Assembly (NCBI GenBank): GCA_002714125.1
Contig: PAWP01000108.1
Location: 1-8,746 of the forward strand
From: Gammaproteobacteria bacterium
GTDB taxonomy: Bacteria; Pseudomonadota; Gammaproteobacteria; Pseudomonadales; Azotimanducaceae_A
DNA length: 8,746 nucleotides
Direction of reading: 5' to 3'
Shown: one piece after another, positions 1-6,665 of the stretch
Position numbering within the stretch: the stretch's first letter is position 1
Layout: every line of letters starts with the position of its first letter
Position numbers and translations under genes: made by a program
The notes under the pieces: generated by a model
The model's input: the letters and a program-made list of their open reading frames with translations, nothing else
The model's database searches: none
Told to the model about the DNA's origin: nothing

Positions 1-62
1 GAAAACCAACCACCTCGATAGTAGCCGCCACCACTCTTACTGTTCATGAATTTCAAGGGCAT
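1..62 (-). CDS. Possible start of an unidentified gene, cut by the left window edge
   Basis: On the minus strand an ATG at 62-60 opens a frame that stays free of stops to the window edge, giving only 20 complete codons. It reads MPLKFMNSKSGGG and continues with a Gly/Tyr-rich stretch. The ATG lies four bases beyond the TAG of the oxidoreductase gene (69-67), a spacing typical of translationally coupled genes in an operon. No well-placed ribosome binding site is visible; a GAGGG on the minus strand at 82-78 is about 15 bases from the ATG, which is long. I do not recognise the protein. The same frame is also open upstream across the end of the oxidoreductase gene, so it could instead be the true C-terminus of that gene after a frameshift. 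Confidence 0.22.
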   Translation of the reverse strand, partial: MPLKFMNSKSGGGYYRGGWF

Positions 63-66
63 ATCT

Positions 67-822
67 CTATCGATCACCCTCAATTGCACCGGGTTTGATG
101 TCCACGTTGCATTCGCTGATTTCAATCTCACTGAAATCCCGTCCAATGGCATCACACTCAGCGCGGATCTTGTCAAAGTGACCTGCCAGCTCAGCAGGAT
201 CGTTCGTTGGCGCATACCAACCATTGCCGTAACGAGCGATACGCTGGTGAATCTTGCCTTTGATCCCACCCATCACCAAGGGCAGCGGGTCCTGAAGAGG
301 CACCGGATAGCTTTTGAACCCGTGCCAGGAGAGGAACTCGGATTCGTGTTCTACCGCCTCTCCCGACCAGACTTTGCGCATGGCGGTCACGTAGTCGTCG
401 AAACGTGCGCCGCGCTTTTCGAACGGCACACCGACCGCCGCAAACTCCTCGCGCAGCCAACCAATGCCTACCCCAAGCATGAAACGCCCGCCGGAGAGCG
501 CATCAAGGCTTGCCGCCTGTTTCGCTAAGTAGAGTGGGCTAGCCTGAGAGAGGATGTTGACGCCGGTACCAAGGCGCAGGTTCTTTGTACTCGCAGCCAC
601 CGCGGTCAGTGCGATAAGCGGATCCACCATTGGGGTTTCAGGGGGCATCCCCATTTTTCCGCTGGTGTTGTACGGATACTTCGACTCATACTCGAGCGGC
701 ACAATGACGTGTTCAAAAGTCCACACCGACTCAAGCCCACTGGCCTCGGCATGCTGCGCCATGTCGACAAGCTTCGCGAGACTGTCTACGCCAATATTGA
801 TGGGAATGAGGCCTATTTTCAC
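67..822 (-). CDS. Luciferase-like (LLM class) flavin/F420-dependent oxidoreductase, apparently short at the C-terminus
   Basis: The 251-residue protein belongs to the bacterial luciferase-like TIM-barrel superfamily and resembles the group annotated as Rv2161c-type F420-dependent oxidoreductases. Characteristic stretches are the N-terminal strand KIGLIPINIG, ESVWTFEHV near 31-39, the LRLGTGVNIL segment at 82-91, LAKQAASLDALSGGRF near 99-114, GVGIGWLREEF near 117-127 and ARYGNGWYAP near 196-205. The cofactor (F420 or FMN) and substrate cannot be read from the sequence, and few Proteobacteria make F420. The start is a GTG, supported by GGAG on the minus strand at 833-830, seven bases upstream. 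From memory, family members are usually about 280-300 residues, and this one stops just after the EIEISE strand, so the last part of the barrel seems to be missing. It is transcribed away from the Gfo/Idh/MocA gene. Confidence 0.85.
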   Translation of the reverse strand: MKIGLIPINIGVDSLAKLVDMAQHAEASGLESVWTFEHVIVPLEYESKYPYNTSGKMGMPPETPMVDPLIALTAVAASTKNLRLGTGVNILSQASPLYLAKQAASLDALSGGRFMLGVGIGWLREEFAAVGVPFEKRGARFDDYVTAMRKVWSGEAVEHESEFLSWHGFKSYPVPLQDPLPLVMGGIKGKIHQRIARYGNGWYAPTNDPAELAGHFDKIRAECDAIGRDFSEIEISECNVDIKPGAIEGDR

Positions 823-1012
823 GGAGGAACTCCAGAAGGTTCAGCACGCCATTGTACCGGCTTGTATTCGGCTGAGCTAAGCTGAGACATAAAAGAGGTG
901 CCTTCCAAATAAAGACTGCATCTACGTTGGGCTCGAGCTCACCGCACTCTAAGACACCAATGCCTTGTTAAGCTGGCCCCAAAGTTACTGGGTAACGAGG
1001 CTGAAATCCCGA
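823..1012. other. Divergent intergenic region between two oxidoreductase genes
   Basis: These 190 bases separate the minus-strand luciferase-like gene from the plus-strand Gfo/Idh/MocA gene and should contain both promoters. On the plus strand the best sigma-70-like pair I find is TTGGGC at 927-932 and TAAGAC at 950-955 with 17-base spacing, which matches only three of six at each box. No small gene, stable hairpin or RNA gene is apparent. Confidence 0.4.
851..879 (-). promoter_or_regulatory. Candidate promoter for the luciferase-like oxidoreductase
   Basis: The minus strand carries TACAAT at 856-851, a five-of-six match to the sigma-70 -10 box, about 28 bases before the GTG start. The best -35 at 18-base spacing is weak (TTAGCT, three of six). 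Two direct copies of GCTGAG (871-876 and 881-886 on the plus strand), ten bases apart, cover the -35 area and could be regulator half-sites. This is pattern reading only. Confidence 0.28.
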
Positions 1013-2146
1013 ATGAATAATCCCATTTCGATTGCCGTCGTTGGGCTCGGCTTCGGTGCCGAATTTGCCGCCATCTACCATCGCCACCCGGATGTCCGCC
1101 GAACTGTCATCGCGGACTCAAACCCCAAACGCCTAGCCCGTGTAGGAGATCGTTTTGACATTGCCGACCGGGCCGATTCACTCGAGGCGGTGCTGGCCGA
1201 TTCGGACATTGATGCTGTGCATGTCGCGAGCGGCATTCCGGACCACGCACCTCAAACACTGGACACGCTGCGCGCTGGCAAACACTGTGCGTGCGCCGTG
1301 CCCATGGCCACGTCCCTAGAGGACGTGGAGGCTATCGTCCGCGCGGCACAGGAAACCGGTCTCAACTACATGATGATGGAGACCACATTCTACGACCGGA
1401 CCTTTCTGTGGGTCAGGGATCAGCTTGAAGCGGGAGTCTTCGGAAAAATCCAACTGCTGCGCGGCTCCCACTACCAGGACATGGAAAACTGGCCCGCGTA
1501 TTGGGCGGGACTACCACCTATGTGGTACGCCACGCACGCCGTCAGCCCCATCCTGGCGCTCGCTGACACACGGGCCACACACGTGCACTGTTTTGGCTCC
1601 GGCACGATGCGCCAGGAACTGAAACAACCCTATGACAACCCGTTCCCCATAGAAACGGCCGTCTTTCGGTTAGACGGCACAGCAGCAGCAGCAGAGATCA
1701 CACGTGCCCTCTTCCACTCGGCCAAACCCTACGTTGAGAGCTTTGACCTGCACGGCTCCCAAGCCACCTTTGAATGGCAGCAGGTGCGGGGCGAAGCCCC
1801 ACTGCTGCATCGCCTAACGGCTCTAGGAGAAGGCAAGGGGCCCCGCCAAACCGAGACTGAGCGGATCGAGGTCCCCGATTACGCCGACCAGCTTCCTCCA
1901 GAGATTGGCCGCTTCACGCGCCGTGGCGTCTACGACGAAGATCACCAGCATCTCTCGTTTGAACACGGCGGTGGCCATGGCGGTTCCCACCCCCATCTTT
2001 GTCACGAGTTTGTGCGTTCAATAGTTGAAGGCCGCAAACCCGCTATCGACGAGATTCGCGGTGCTGACTGGACGACACCTGGCATCTGTGCTCATACGTC
2101 AGCCTTGGCTGGAGGTGAACGCGTTCTAATACCTAGCTTCAACTAA
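1013..2146 (+). CDS. Gfo/Idh/MocA family oxidoreductase, subfamily lacking the EKP lysine
   Basis: This is a probable NAD(P)-dependent sugar- or cyclitol-type dehydrogenase of 377 residues. The N-terminal Rossmann domain starts with ISIAVVGLGFGAE (GxGxxG-like at 11-16). The C-terminal dehydratase/dehydrogenase-like domain includes RGSHYQDMENW, THAVSP (His175) and a late His/Gly-rich stretch with HGGGHGGSHPH. The usual family motif Glu-Lys-Pro, whose Lys is catalytic in characterised members, reads Ala-Val-Pro here (residues 95-97, after KHCAC). I recall a CAVPMAT-type subfamily with this substitution, so it is likely a real variant; substrate and even redox activity are uncertain. I prefer the ATG at 1013 because it leaves three residues before the Rossmann strand. 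A TTG at 965 would add 16 unrelated residues. Its ribosome binding site is poor (GAGG at 997-1000, 12 bases away). It is followed by a 255-base gap, so it is probably monocistronic. Confidence 0.9.
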   Translation: MNNPISIAVVGLGFGAEFAAIYHRHPDVRRTVIADSNPKRLARVGDRFDIADRADSLEAVLADSDIDAVHVASGIPDHAPQTLDTLRAGKHCACAVPMATSLEDVEAIVRAAQETGLNYMMMETTFYDRTFLWVRDQLEAGVFGKIQLLRGSHYQDMENWPAYWAGLPPMWYATHAVSPILALADTRATHVHCFGSGTMRQELKQPYDNPFPIETAVFRLDGTAAAAEITRALFHSAKPYVESFDLHGSQATFEWQQVRGEAPLLHRLTALGEGKGPRQTETERIEVPDYADQLPPEIGRFTRRGVYDEDHQHLSFEHGGGHGGSHPHLCHEFVRSIVEGRKPAIDEIRGADWTTPGICAHTSALAGGERVLIPSFN

Positions 2147-2401
2147 AGCTAGCGCGACGTCAGCGGGTAGCTCAGCATTTTGTAAAATCAGGATGGAAGA
2201 GATGACCGTAGCGTTGCGTCCTGACAAGTTGCGTTACCGGAACAAAGTTCTCTCTCGACCCATGCAAGCATTGCCTCAGGGAACGTCGCCGTAACCGGGC
2301 GTTCAGTCCGAATCGAGAGCTGCCCGCCCTGTACCCACGCAACTGTTACCGACAAACCCTGTGGTCCGCTGGGGTAAAGTGGCGGAATCTACGGGGATCC
2401 C
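2147..2401. other. Intergenic leader before the permease cluster
   Basis: These 255 bases lie between the Gfo/Idh/MocA stop and the permease start. A small perfect dyad, ATTTT-GT-AAAAT, sits at 2178-2189, and a five-base AGCTA/TAGCT inverted pair lies just upstream of it; neither has the GC stem and T-run of an intrinsic terminator. A 30-codon frame from ATG 2202 to TAA 2294 is present but looks like chance. No convincing -35/-10 pair was found, although transcription of the downstream cluster should begin here. Confidence 0.4.
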
Positions 2402-3991
2402 ATGACCATGTCAGAAAAAAGCAAAAACGCGCCGGAAGTGGGCGGTGCCTACGCACACTACGTCCTCGCCACACTTGTGGTGGTTTATGTTTTCAATTTC
2501 ATCGATCGACACATCCTTTCAATCTTGACCGAGGACATCAAACGCGACCTTGGCGCGACAGATGCACAAATGGGTTTCCTGTTTGGGACGGTATTTGCAG
2601 TGTTCTACGCGGTATTCGGGATCCCACTTGCCCGTTTTGCTGACGTTTGGATCCGGCGTAGCATCATTGCCGGCGGACTTGTGGCCTGGAGCGGGATGAC
2701 CGCGCTTTCGGGCTTGGCGCAATCGTTCCCAATGTTGGCCGCCTGCCGAATCGGCGTGGGAATCGGCGAGGCCGCCGCGTCACCCGCTGCGTACTCGCTG
2801 CTCTCCGACTATTACCCGCCCGCACGACGTGCAACCGTTATCGCGATCTACTCGGCGGGCGTTTTCATAGGCGCGGGCATTGGCTTATTTCTCGGAGGGT
2901 CGATTCTGGATGTTTGGAATGCGCGCTATCCCGACCCAGCGCTCGCCCCATTCGGACTCCGCGGTTGGCAAGTGGCTTTCATGGCCGTTGGCCTGCCAGG
3001 AATTCTCGTGGCCGTCTGGGTCCGCACGCTGCGCGAACCGATCCGCGGCCAGTCGGAAGGCCTTGTCACCGAACCCCATCCAGCGCCTTTCAAACTACTT
3101 GGCAGCGAACTCGCGGCCGTCATACCTCCACTCAACCTGTTCAGCCTGCGGAGCGACTCCGGCGCACTCGTCACGAACGTAATTGCGGTTGCAGTAATAA
3201 CGGGCGTCGCCGCGCTCTTGATCATGCTGACAGGGAGTTGGGAGCAATGGATTGCCGTCGGCATTGGGGTCTATATCTCGTTTTCCTGGGCGCAATCACT
3301 AAAAATTCGGGACCCAGCAACCTTTGCAATGATTCTTAGATCTAAGGCCATCATCTACACGTTCATTGCATTCCCTTGCATTGGCTTCGTGATGGGCGGA
3401 GCAGGTTACTGGACGCCTGCCTTGCTGATGCGCGTGCATGACGCTGGGGCCGGGGAAGTTGGGCTGTACATTGGCCTCGGGGCCGCAATCGGCGGCCTCG
3501 TCGGCACCACTTCTGGCGGTATTTTTTCCGACTGGATGAAAACGAAGATCCCCAGCGGTCGCTTAGTTATCAGCTACATCTGCGTGGTCACAATCGTCCC
3601 AACGCTGTACTGGATGATCTATTCCGAAAGCCTGAACACCGCCTATGTCATGAGTTTCCTCTTCACCCTCTTCGCCTCGATGTGGGCAGGGATCGTGCCC
3701 AGTACCGCCAGCGACCTAGTTATGCCTAGGATGCGCGCGGTTGCTGGCGCTTGCTTCATCTTGGTAAACACCTTCATTGCCTTTGCGCTGGGGCCCTACG
3801 TGATCGGGCAAATGAGCGACGTGTTCCGCAGCCAAGGCATGAACGAGGGTCAGGCACTGCAGCAAGCGATGGCATTATCCATGTTGATATTGGTCGTAAC
3901 TCTCATTGGTACAGCACTGGCCCAAAGATACCTACCTGCCGAGGAAGCGAACCGTGTTGAACGCGCCCGCGCGTTGGGCGAACCCGTTTGA
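2402..3991 (+). CDS. MFS permease, Spinster-like, with a probable extra pair of membrane helices
   Basis: The 529-residue integral membrane protein is a major facilitator superfamily transporter of the Spinster-like type common in Proteobacteria. Diagnostic features are the first helix ending in FNFIDRHILSIL (about 32-42), motif A-like PLARFADVWIRRS (75-87) and RIGVGIGEAAASPAAYSLLSDYYPP (116-140) before the fifth helix. By eye, helices fall near 18-38, 56-78, 87-106, 112-132, 145-168, 188-208, 315-340, 352-375, 386-405, 413-435, 444-468 and 488-508. Two further hydrophobic stretches at 256-278 and 281-299 lie in the normally soluble central loop, giving 14. The substrate is unknown. Either ATG 2402 or ATG 2408 can serve as the start; GGGGA at 2393-2397 is 4 or 10 bases away respectively. 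It heads a same-strand cluster, with the dikinase 70 bases downstream. Confidence 0.9.
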   Translation: MTMSEKSKNAPEVGGAYAHYVLATLVVVYVFNFIDRHILSILTEDIKRDLGATDAQMGFLFGTVFAVFYAVFGIPLARFADVWIRRSIIAGGLVAWSGMTALSGLAQSFPMLAACRIGVGIGEAAASPAAYSLLSDYYPPARRATVIAIYSAGVFIGAGIGLFLGGSILDVWNARYPDPALAPFGLRGWQVAFMAVGLPGILVAVWVRTLREPIRGQSEGLVTEPHPAPFKLLGSELAAVIPPLNLFSLRSDSGALVTNVIAVAVITGVAALLIMLTGSWEQWIAVGIGVYISFSWAQSLKIRDPATFAMILRSKAIIYTFIAFPCIGFVMGGAGYWTPALLMRVHDAGAGEVGLYIGLGAAIGGLVGTTSGGIFSDWMKTKIPSGRLVISYICVVTIVPTLYWMIYSESLNTAYVMSFLFTLFASMWAGIVPSTASDLVMPRMRAVAGACFILVNTFIAFALGPYVIGQMSDVFRSQGMNEGQALQQAMALSMLILVVTLIGTALAQRYLPAEEANRVERARALGEPV

Positions 3992-4000
3992 GCCGAAAAA

Positions 4001-4028
4001 TTCCCACGTAGAACACTGATGGTATGGT
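4001..4028 (+). promoter_or_regulatory. Weak candidate internal promoter before the dikinase
   Basis: TTCCCA at 4001-4006 and TATGGT at 4023-4028 each match four of six sigma-70 consensus bases, with 16-base spacing. If used, transcription would begin around 4035, leaving almost no leader before ATG 4038 but a normal one before ATG 4062. The dikinase could then be made apart from the permease. The evidence is weak. Confidence 0.2.
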
Positions 4029-4050
4029 GCGCCGTCGATGTCTAGTCCAA

Positions 4051-4054
4051 GGGA
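4051..4054 (+). promoter_or_regulatory. Ribosome binding site that favours ATG 4062 for the dikinase
   Basis: The purine stretch AAGGGAAAG contains GGGA at 4051-4054, seven bases before ATG 4062. The alternative ATG at 4038 has no comparable site upstream. The protein alignment agrees: starting at 4062 puts the conserved GGK lysine at residue 25, close to residue 22 in Listeria rifampin phosphotransferase. Confidence 0.55.
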
Positions 4055-4061
4055 AAGCACC

Positions 4062-6638
4062 ATGCATGACTCGATTTACACGTTTGATACGACATCCGCG
4101 ACCGACCTGCCACTTCTGTCCGAAGTAGGCGGCAAAGCACTGTCACTCATCAGTTCCTCCAACGCTGGCCTACCGGTACCTGCAGGGTTTGCGCTGGGGG
4201 TTTCGTTTTTTTCTGAGTGGGTTTCTCAGGTCAAGGCAACCCCCGAATGGACCGCACTCATGGCCAATCCTTCCCTGGCCGGTTGCGAGGCAGTCAAGGC
4301 CCGTACCGCGGCGATGGAACTAGGAGACGCACAAAGAAACGCACTCCGGACGGCAGTGGCACGTCTCGAAGGGAACCTATTTGCCGTGAGGTCATCCTCC
4401 CCAGAGGAAGATCTTGAGGGTGCCAGCTTCGCCGGAATGTATGAGACCTTCCTAGGTACAACTCGCGAAAAACTCGAACTGAACATTTTAGGCGCCTTCA
4501 CGTCCATGCTGGATTGGCGAGTGGTTGAGTACAAAACGCAGAAAGGAATTGGCATCGAAAACCCGACCATTTCGGTCATCGTACAAATCCAGGTTGCAAG
4601 CGAGGTAAGCGGAGTGGGTTTCTCGCTGAACCCGCTGAACAACTGCTTTGACGAAGCCGTCATCAATGCCAGCTTTGGGCTCGGAGAAGAAATCGTCAGC
4701 GGCACCGTCACACCGGACGAATACGTGGTAGAAAAAGTCCGCTGCGAAATCCTGAGCAAGGCAGTGAATGAAAAGATGACCATGCTCAGCCTCAATTCTG
4801 ATGGTGGCATCAAACGGTCGGTACCCACGGCACCGAGCACACAGGCTCTGACCGATGAGCAGATCCTCGAACTCGCAACTCTAATCGGCCAGGTAGAAGC
4901 TCACTATGACCACCCAGTAGACATTGAGTGGGCCTACGCCATGGGCAAACTCTGCCTACTACAGGCCCGGCCAATCACTACCTACACTCCACTCTTCCCC
5001 GAGATGTTGACACCGCCAGGGCAGCCAAAAAACCTCTACGTGGACATCATTCCACTGACACAGGGCTTTGATGAAGCTCTATCGGTATTGGGCGCCGATG
5101 TCTGGAGCATCGTGCTCGATCGGCTGAAATTCGGAGCTCTTCCAGCCGGCGAAGACGGCTATGTCCGAAACATCCATGGGCGGCAGTACTTTCAGTTGCA
5201 CCACATGATGGCAGGGTTGGGCAAACGCGCCATGGTGGCTATCAAGGACTTAGACCGTAGCTTGGAAGGCCGTGAGGAAGAAGTCACACACTACAAAGCT
5301 GCGAAGCCAACGAAAATGATCAAGCAGGCTAGGTGGCGCGCGCTAGGTGCAATAAGGAAATTTTTCTTGCCGGGCTTCCGTGCCTTCCTCAACCCTGCGG
5401 CTGAATCAACCAACTTCACTCAGACTATGGACGGCGTCCGCCTGAAATTCGCCAATTTAAGCAACGATCGACCATTTGATGACTTGGTCGAGAATGCCTT
5501 TACAGTGTTCGACGAAGTACTCGACAGTATGGTGATCTTCTTGCCCGGACTCTTCTCCAACTGGAGAATCAACCGGCTCTTCAAGGGTACCGAACACGAG
5601 GCCTTGGCGGAGTCTGTTCTGATGGATCTGCCCAGCAATCCAACCAGCGCCATGGGCCATGCCATGTTGGCGCTAGCCAAGTTCGACGAGATCCGGCAAA
5701 CCGCTGACGGTGAAGAGTTCCGGCAAAGAATCGAAGCTCGCGATTACTCAAGTGACTTTCTCCGCGCTTGGGACGACTACATGGCGCGTTACGGCGCTCG
5801 CGGCTTCAAGGAAATCGACGTGGCCTCGCAGCGGACCTGGGAGCGGCTCGCGGACTTCTTTAAACAATTGCGCGCTATCAACCTCGATGACAACCAGATG
5901 CTAAGTGTCACCAGCCGCAAGGAAGAAGCTCTTGCTACGCTCCGCGCTGCCGCAGCCAAGAAAGGACCCCGCAAGGCACGCATGTTCGATAACGCCGTCG
6001 AACTGATCAATTTGACATACGGGCATAGGGAGTCGCCGAAGTACCTAGTCGTGGTCATGAACGGCAACCTGCATCGAGTAGCACTAGAGATCGCGGACGA
6101 GTTTGTCGCCGCGGGCCGGCTCGATCACAGAGACCAGATCTTCGACCTTCAACTCGCTCAGGTGGGCGCCGCACAAAGAGATCCTTCTCTCGAACTGCGC
6201 CCACTCAGAGACGCCAATCTCACACCGCGATCATTGATGAATCACGTCAAACAGTTCCCAGTATTCATCGACAGTCGCGGTAAGGTCTTCCGCAAAATGG
6301 CAGTTGCTAAAGACGGCGACCTTGCGGGTCAGGCCGTTGCGAACGGCATAGTCAGCGGGCGCGCTAAAGTGCTTGCAGAACCCTACGAGAAACCACTTGA
6401 ACCAGGCGAAATCCTGGTTACCGTTGCAACGGAGCCTGCCTGGACGCCCGTATTTGTTAACGCGGCCGGCGTTGTACTGGAGATCGGTGGTGGCCTGCAG
6501 CACGGTGCCATCATCGCGAGGGAATACGGTATACCCTGCGTATCTGGCCTACATGGCGTTACGGACATCATCAAAGATGGTGACCTGCTCGAAGTGGACG
6601 GCACGAACGGCATCGTACGCATTCTTGAAACTGCCTAA
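4062..6638 (+). CDS. PEP/pyruvate-binding dikinase, rifampin phosphotransferase-like; substrate unknown
   Basis: The protein has 858 residues from ATG 4062 (866 from ATG 4038). The family splits ATP and moves a phosphoryl group through a swinging histidine domain to an acceptor (pyruvate, rifampin, phenol and others). Domain order: an ATP-grasp-like PEP/pyruvate-binding domain (about 15-307) with VGGK (Lys25), FAVRSSSPEED (Arg110), NASFGLGEEIVSGTVTPDEY, DIEW (Glu289) and LLQARPIT (Gln301, Arg303); a central acceptor-type domain (about 320-745) with YGARGFKEIDVASQRTWE from 577; and a C-terminal His domain (about 756-858) with EPAWTPVF and GGGLQHGAIIAREYGIP, His814 being the predicted phosphohistidine. 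Length and layout match rifampin phosphotransferase better than PEP synthase, whose His domain is internal. The base before the His is Gln, where I expect Ser, Thr or Cys. It lies 70 bases after a permease and 27 before a crotonase. The acceptor is unknown; rifampin inactivation is possible but unproven. Confidence 0.88.
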   Translation: MHDSIYTFDTTSATDLPLLSEVGGKALSLISSSNAGLPVPAGFALGVSFFSEWVSQVKATPEWTALMANPSLAGCEAVKARTAAMELGDAQRNALRTAVARLEGNLFAVRSSSPEEDLEGASFAGMYETFLGTTREKLELNILGAFTSMLDWRVVEYKTQKGIGIENPTISVIVQIQVASEVSGVGFSLNPLNNCFDEAVINASFGLGEEIVSGTVTPDEYVVEKVRCEILSKAVNEKMTMLSLNSDGGIKRSVPTAPSTQALTDEQILELATLIGQVEAHYDHPVDIEWAYAMGKLCLLQARPITTYTPLFPEMLTPPGQPKNLYVDIIPLTQGFDEALSVLGADVWSIVLDRLKFGALPAGEDGYVRNIHGRQYFQLHHMMAGLGKRAMVAIKDLDRSLEGREEEVTHYKAAKPTKMIKQARWRALGAIRKFFLPGFRAFLNPAAESTNFTQTMDGVRLKFANLSNDRPFDDLVENAFTVFDEVLDSMVIFLPGLFSNWRINRLFKGTEHEALAESVLMDLPSNPTSAMGHAMLALAKFDEIRQTADGEEFRQRIEARDYSSDFLRAWDDYMARYGARGFKEIDVASQRTWERLADFFKQLRAINLDDNQMLSVTSRKEEALATLRAAAAKKGPRKARMFDNAVELINLTYGHRESPKYLVVVMNGNLHRVALEIADEFVAAGRLDHRDQIFDLQLAQVGAAQRDPSLELRPLRDANLTPRSLMNHVKQFPVFIDSRGKVFRKMAVAKDGDLAGQAVANGIVSGRAKVLAEPYEKPLEPGEILVTVATEPAWTPVFVNAAGVVLEIGGGLQHGAIIAREYGIPCVSGLHGVTDIIKDGDLLEVDGTNGIVRILETA

Positions 6639-6665
6639 ACGAACCTAACTAAACCGGAGAACCTG

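Noticed and set aside
46..528. A 160-codon plus-strand open frame
   Set aside because: It lies antisense within the luciferase-like oxidoreductase gene, whose minus-strand protein has clear family motifs. The plus-strand translation shows no recognisable domain.
965..1012. Extended TTG start for the Gfo/Idh/MocA gene
   Set aside because: It adds 16 residues with no family resemblance before a Rossmann strand that normally lies within a few residues of the start.
1681..1696. Short GCA/CAG trinucleotide run
   Set aside because: Only four GCA codons encoding alanines inside an intact gene; no sign of a repeat-expansion or phase-variation role.
2163..2190. tRNA-like opening GCGGGTAGCTCAG
   Set aside because: No matching anticodon arm, TTCGAAT-type T loop or paired acceptor strand follows within tRNA length. 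The only distant T-loop-like string is more than 140 bases away.
2202..2294. 30-codon frame with a purine-rich upstream stretch
   Set aside because: The encoded peptide is basic and low in information, with no motif or context to support it. This is within chance expectation for a 255-base gap.
4226..4840. A 204-codon minus-strand open frame
   Set aside because: It is antisense to the PEP/pyruvate-binding domain of the dikinase, and its Ser/Thr-rich translation is the usual artefact of the opposite frame.
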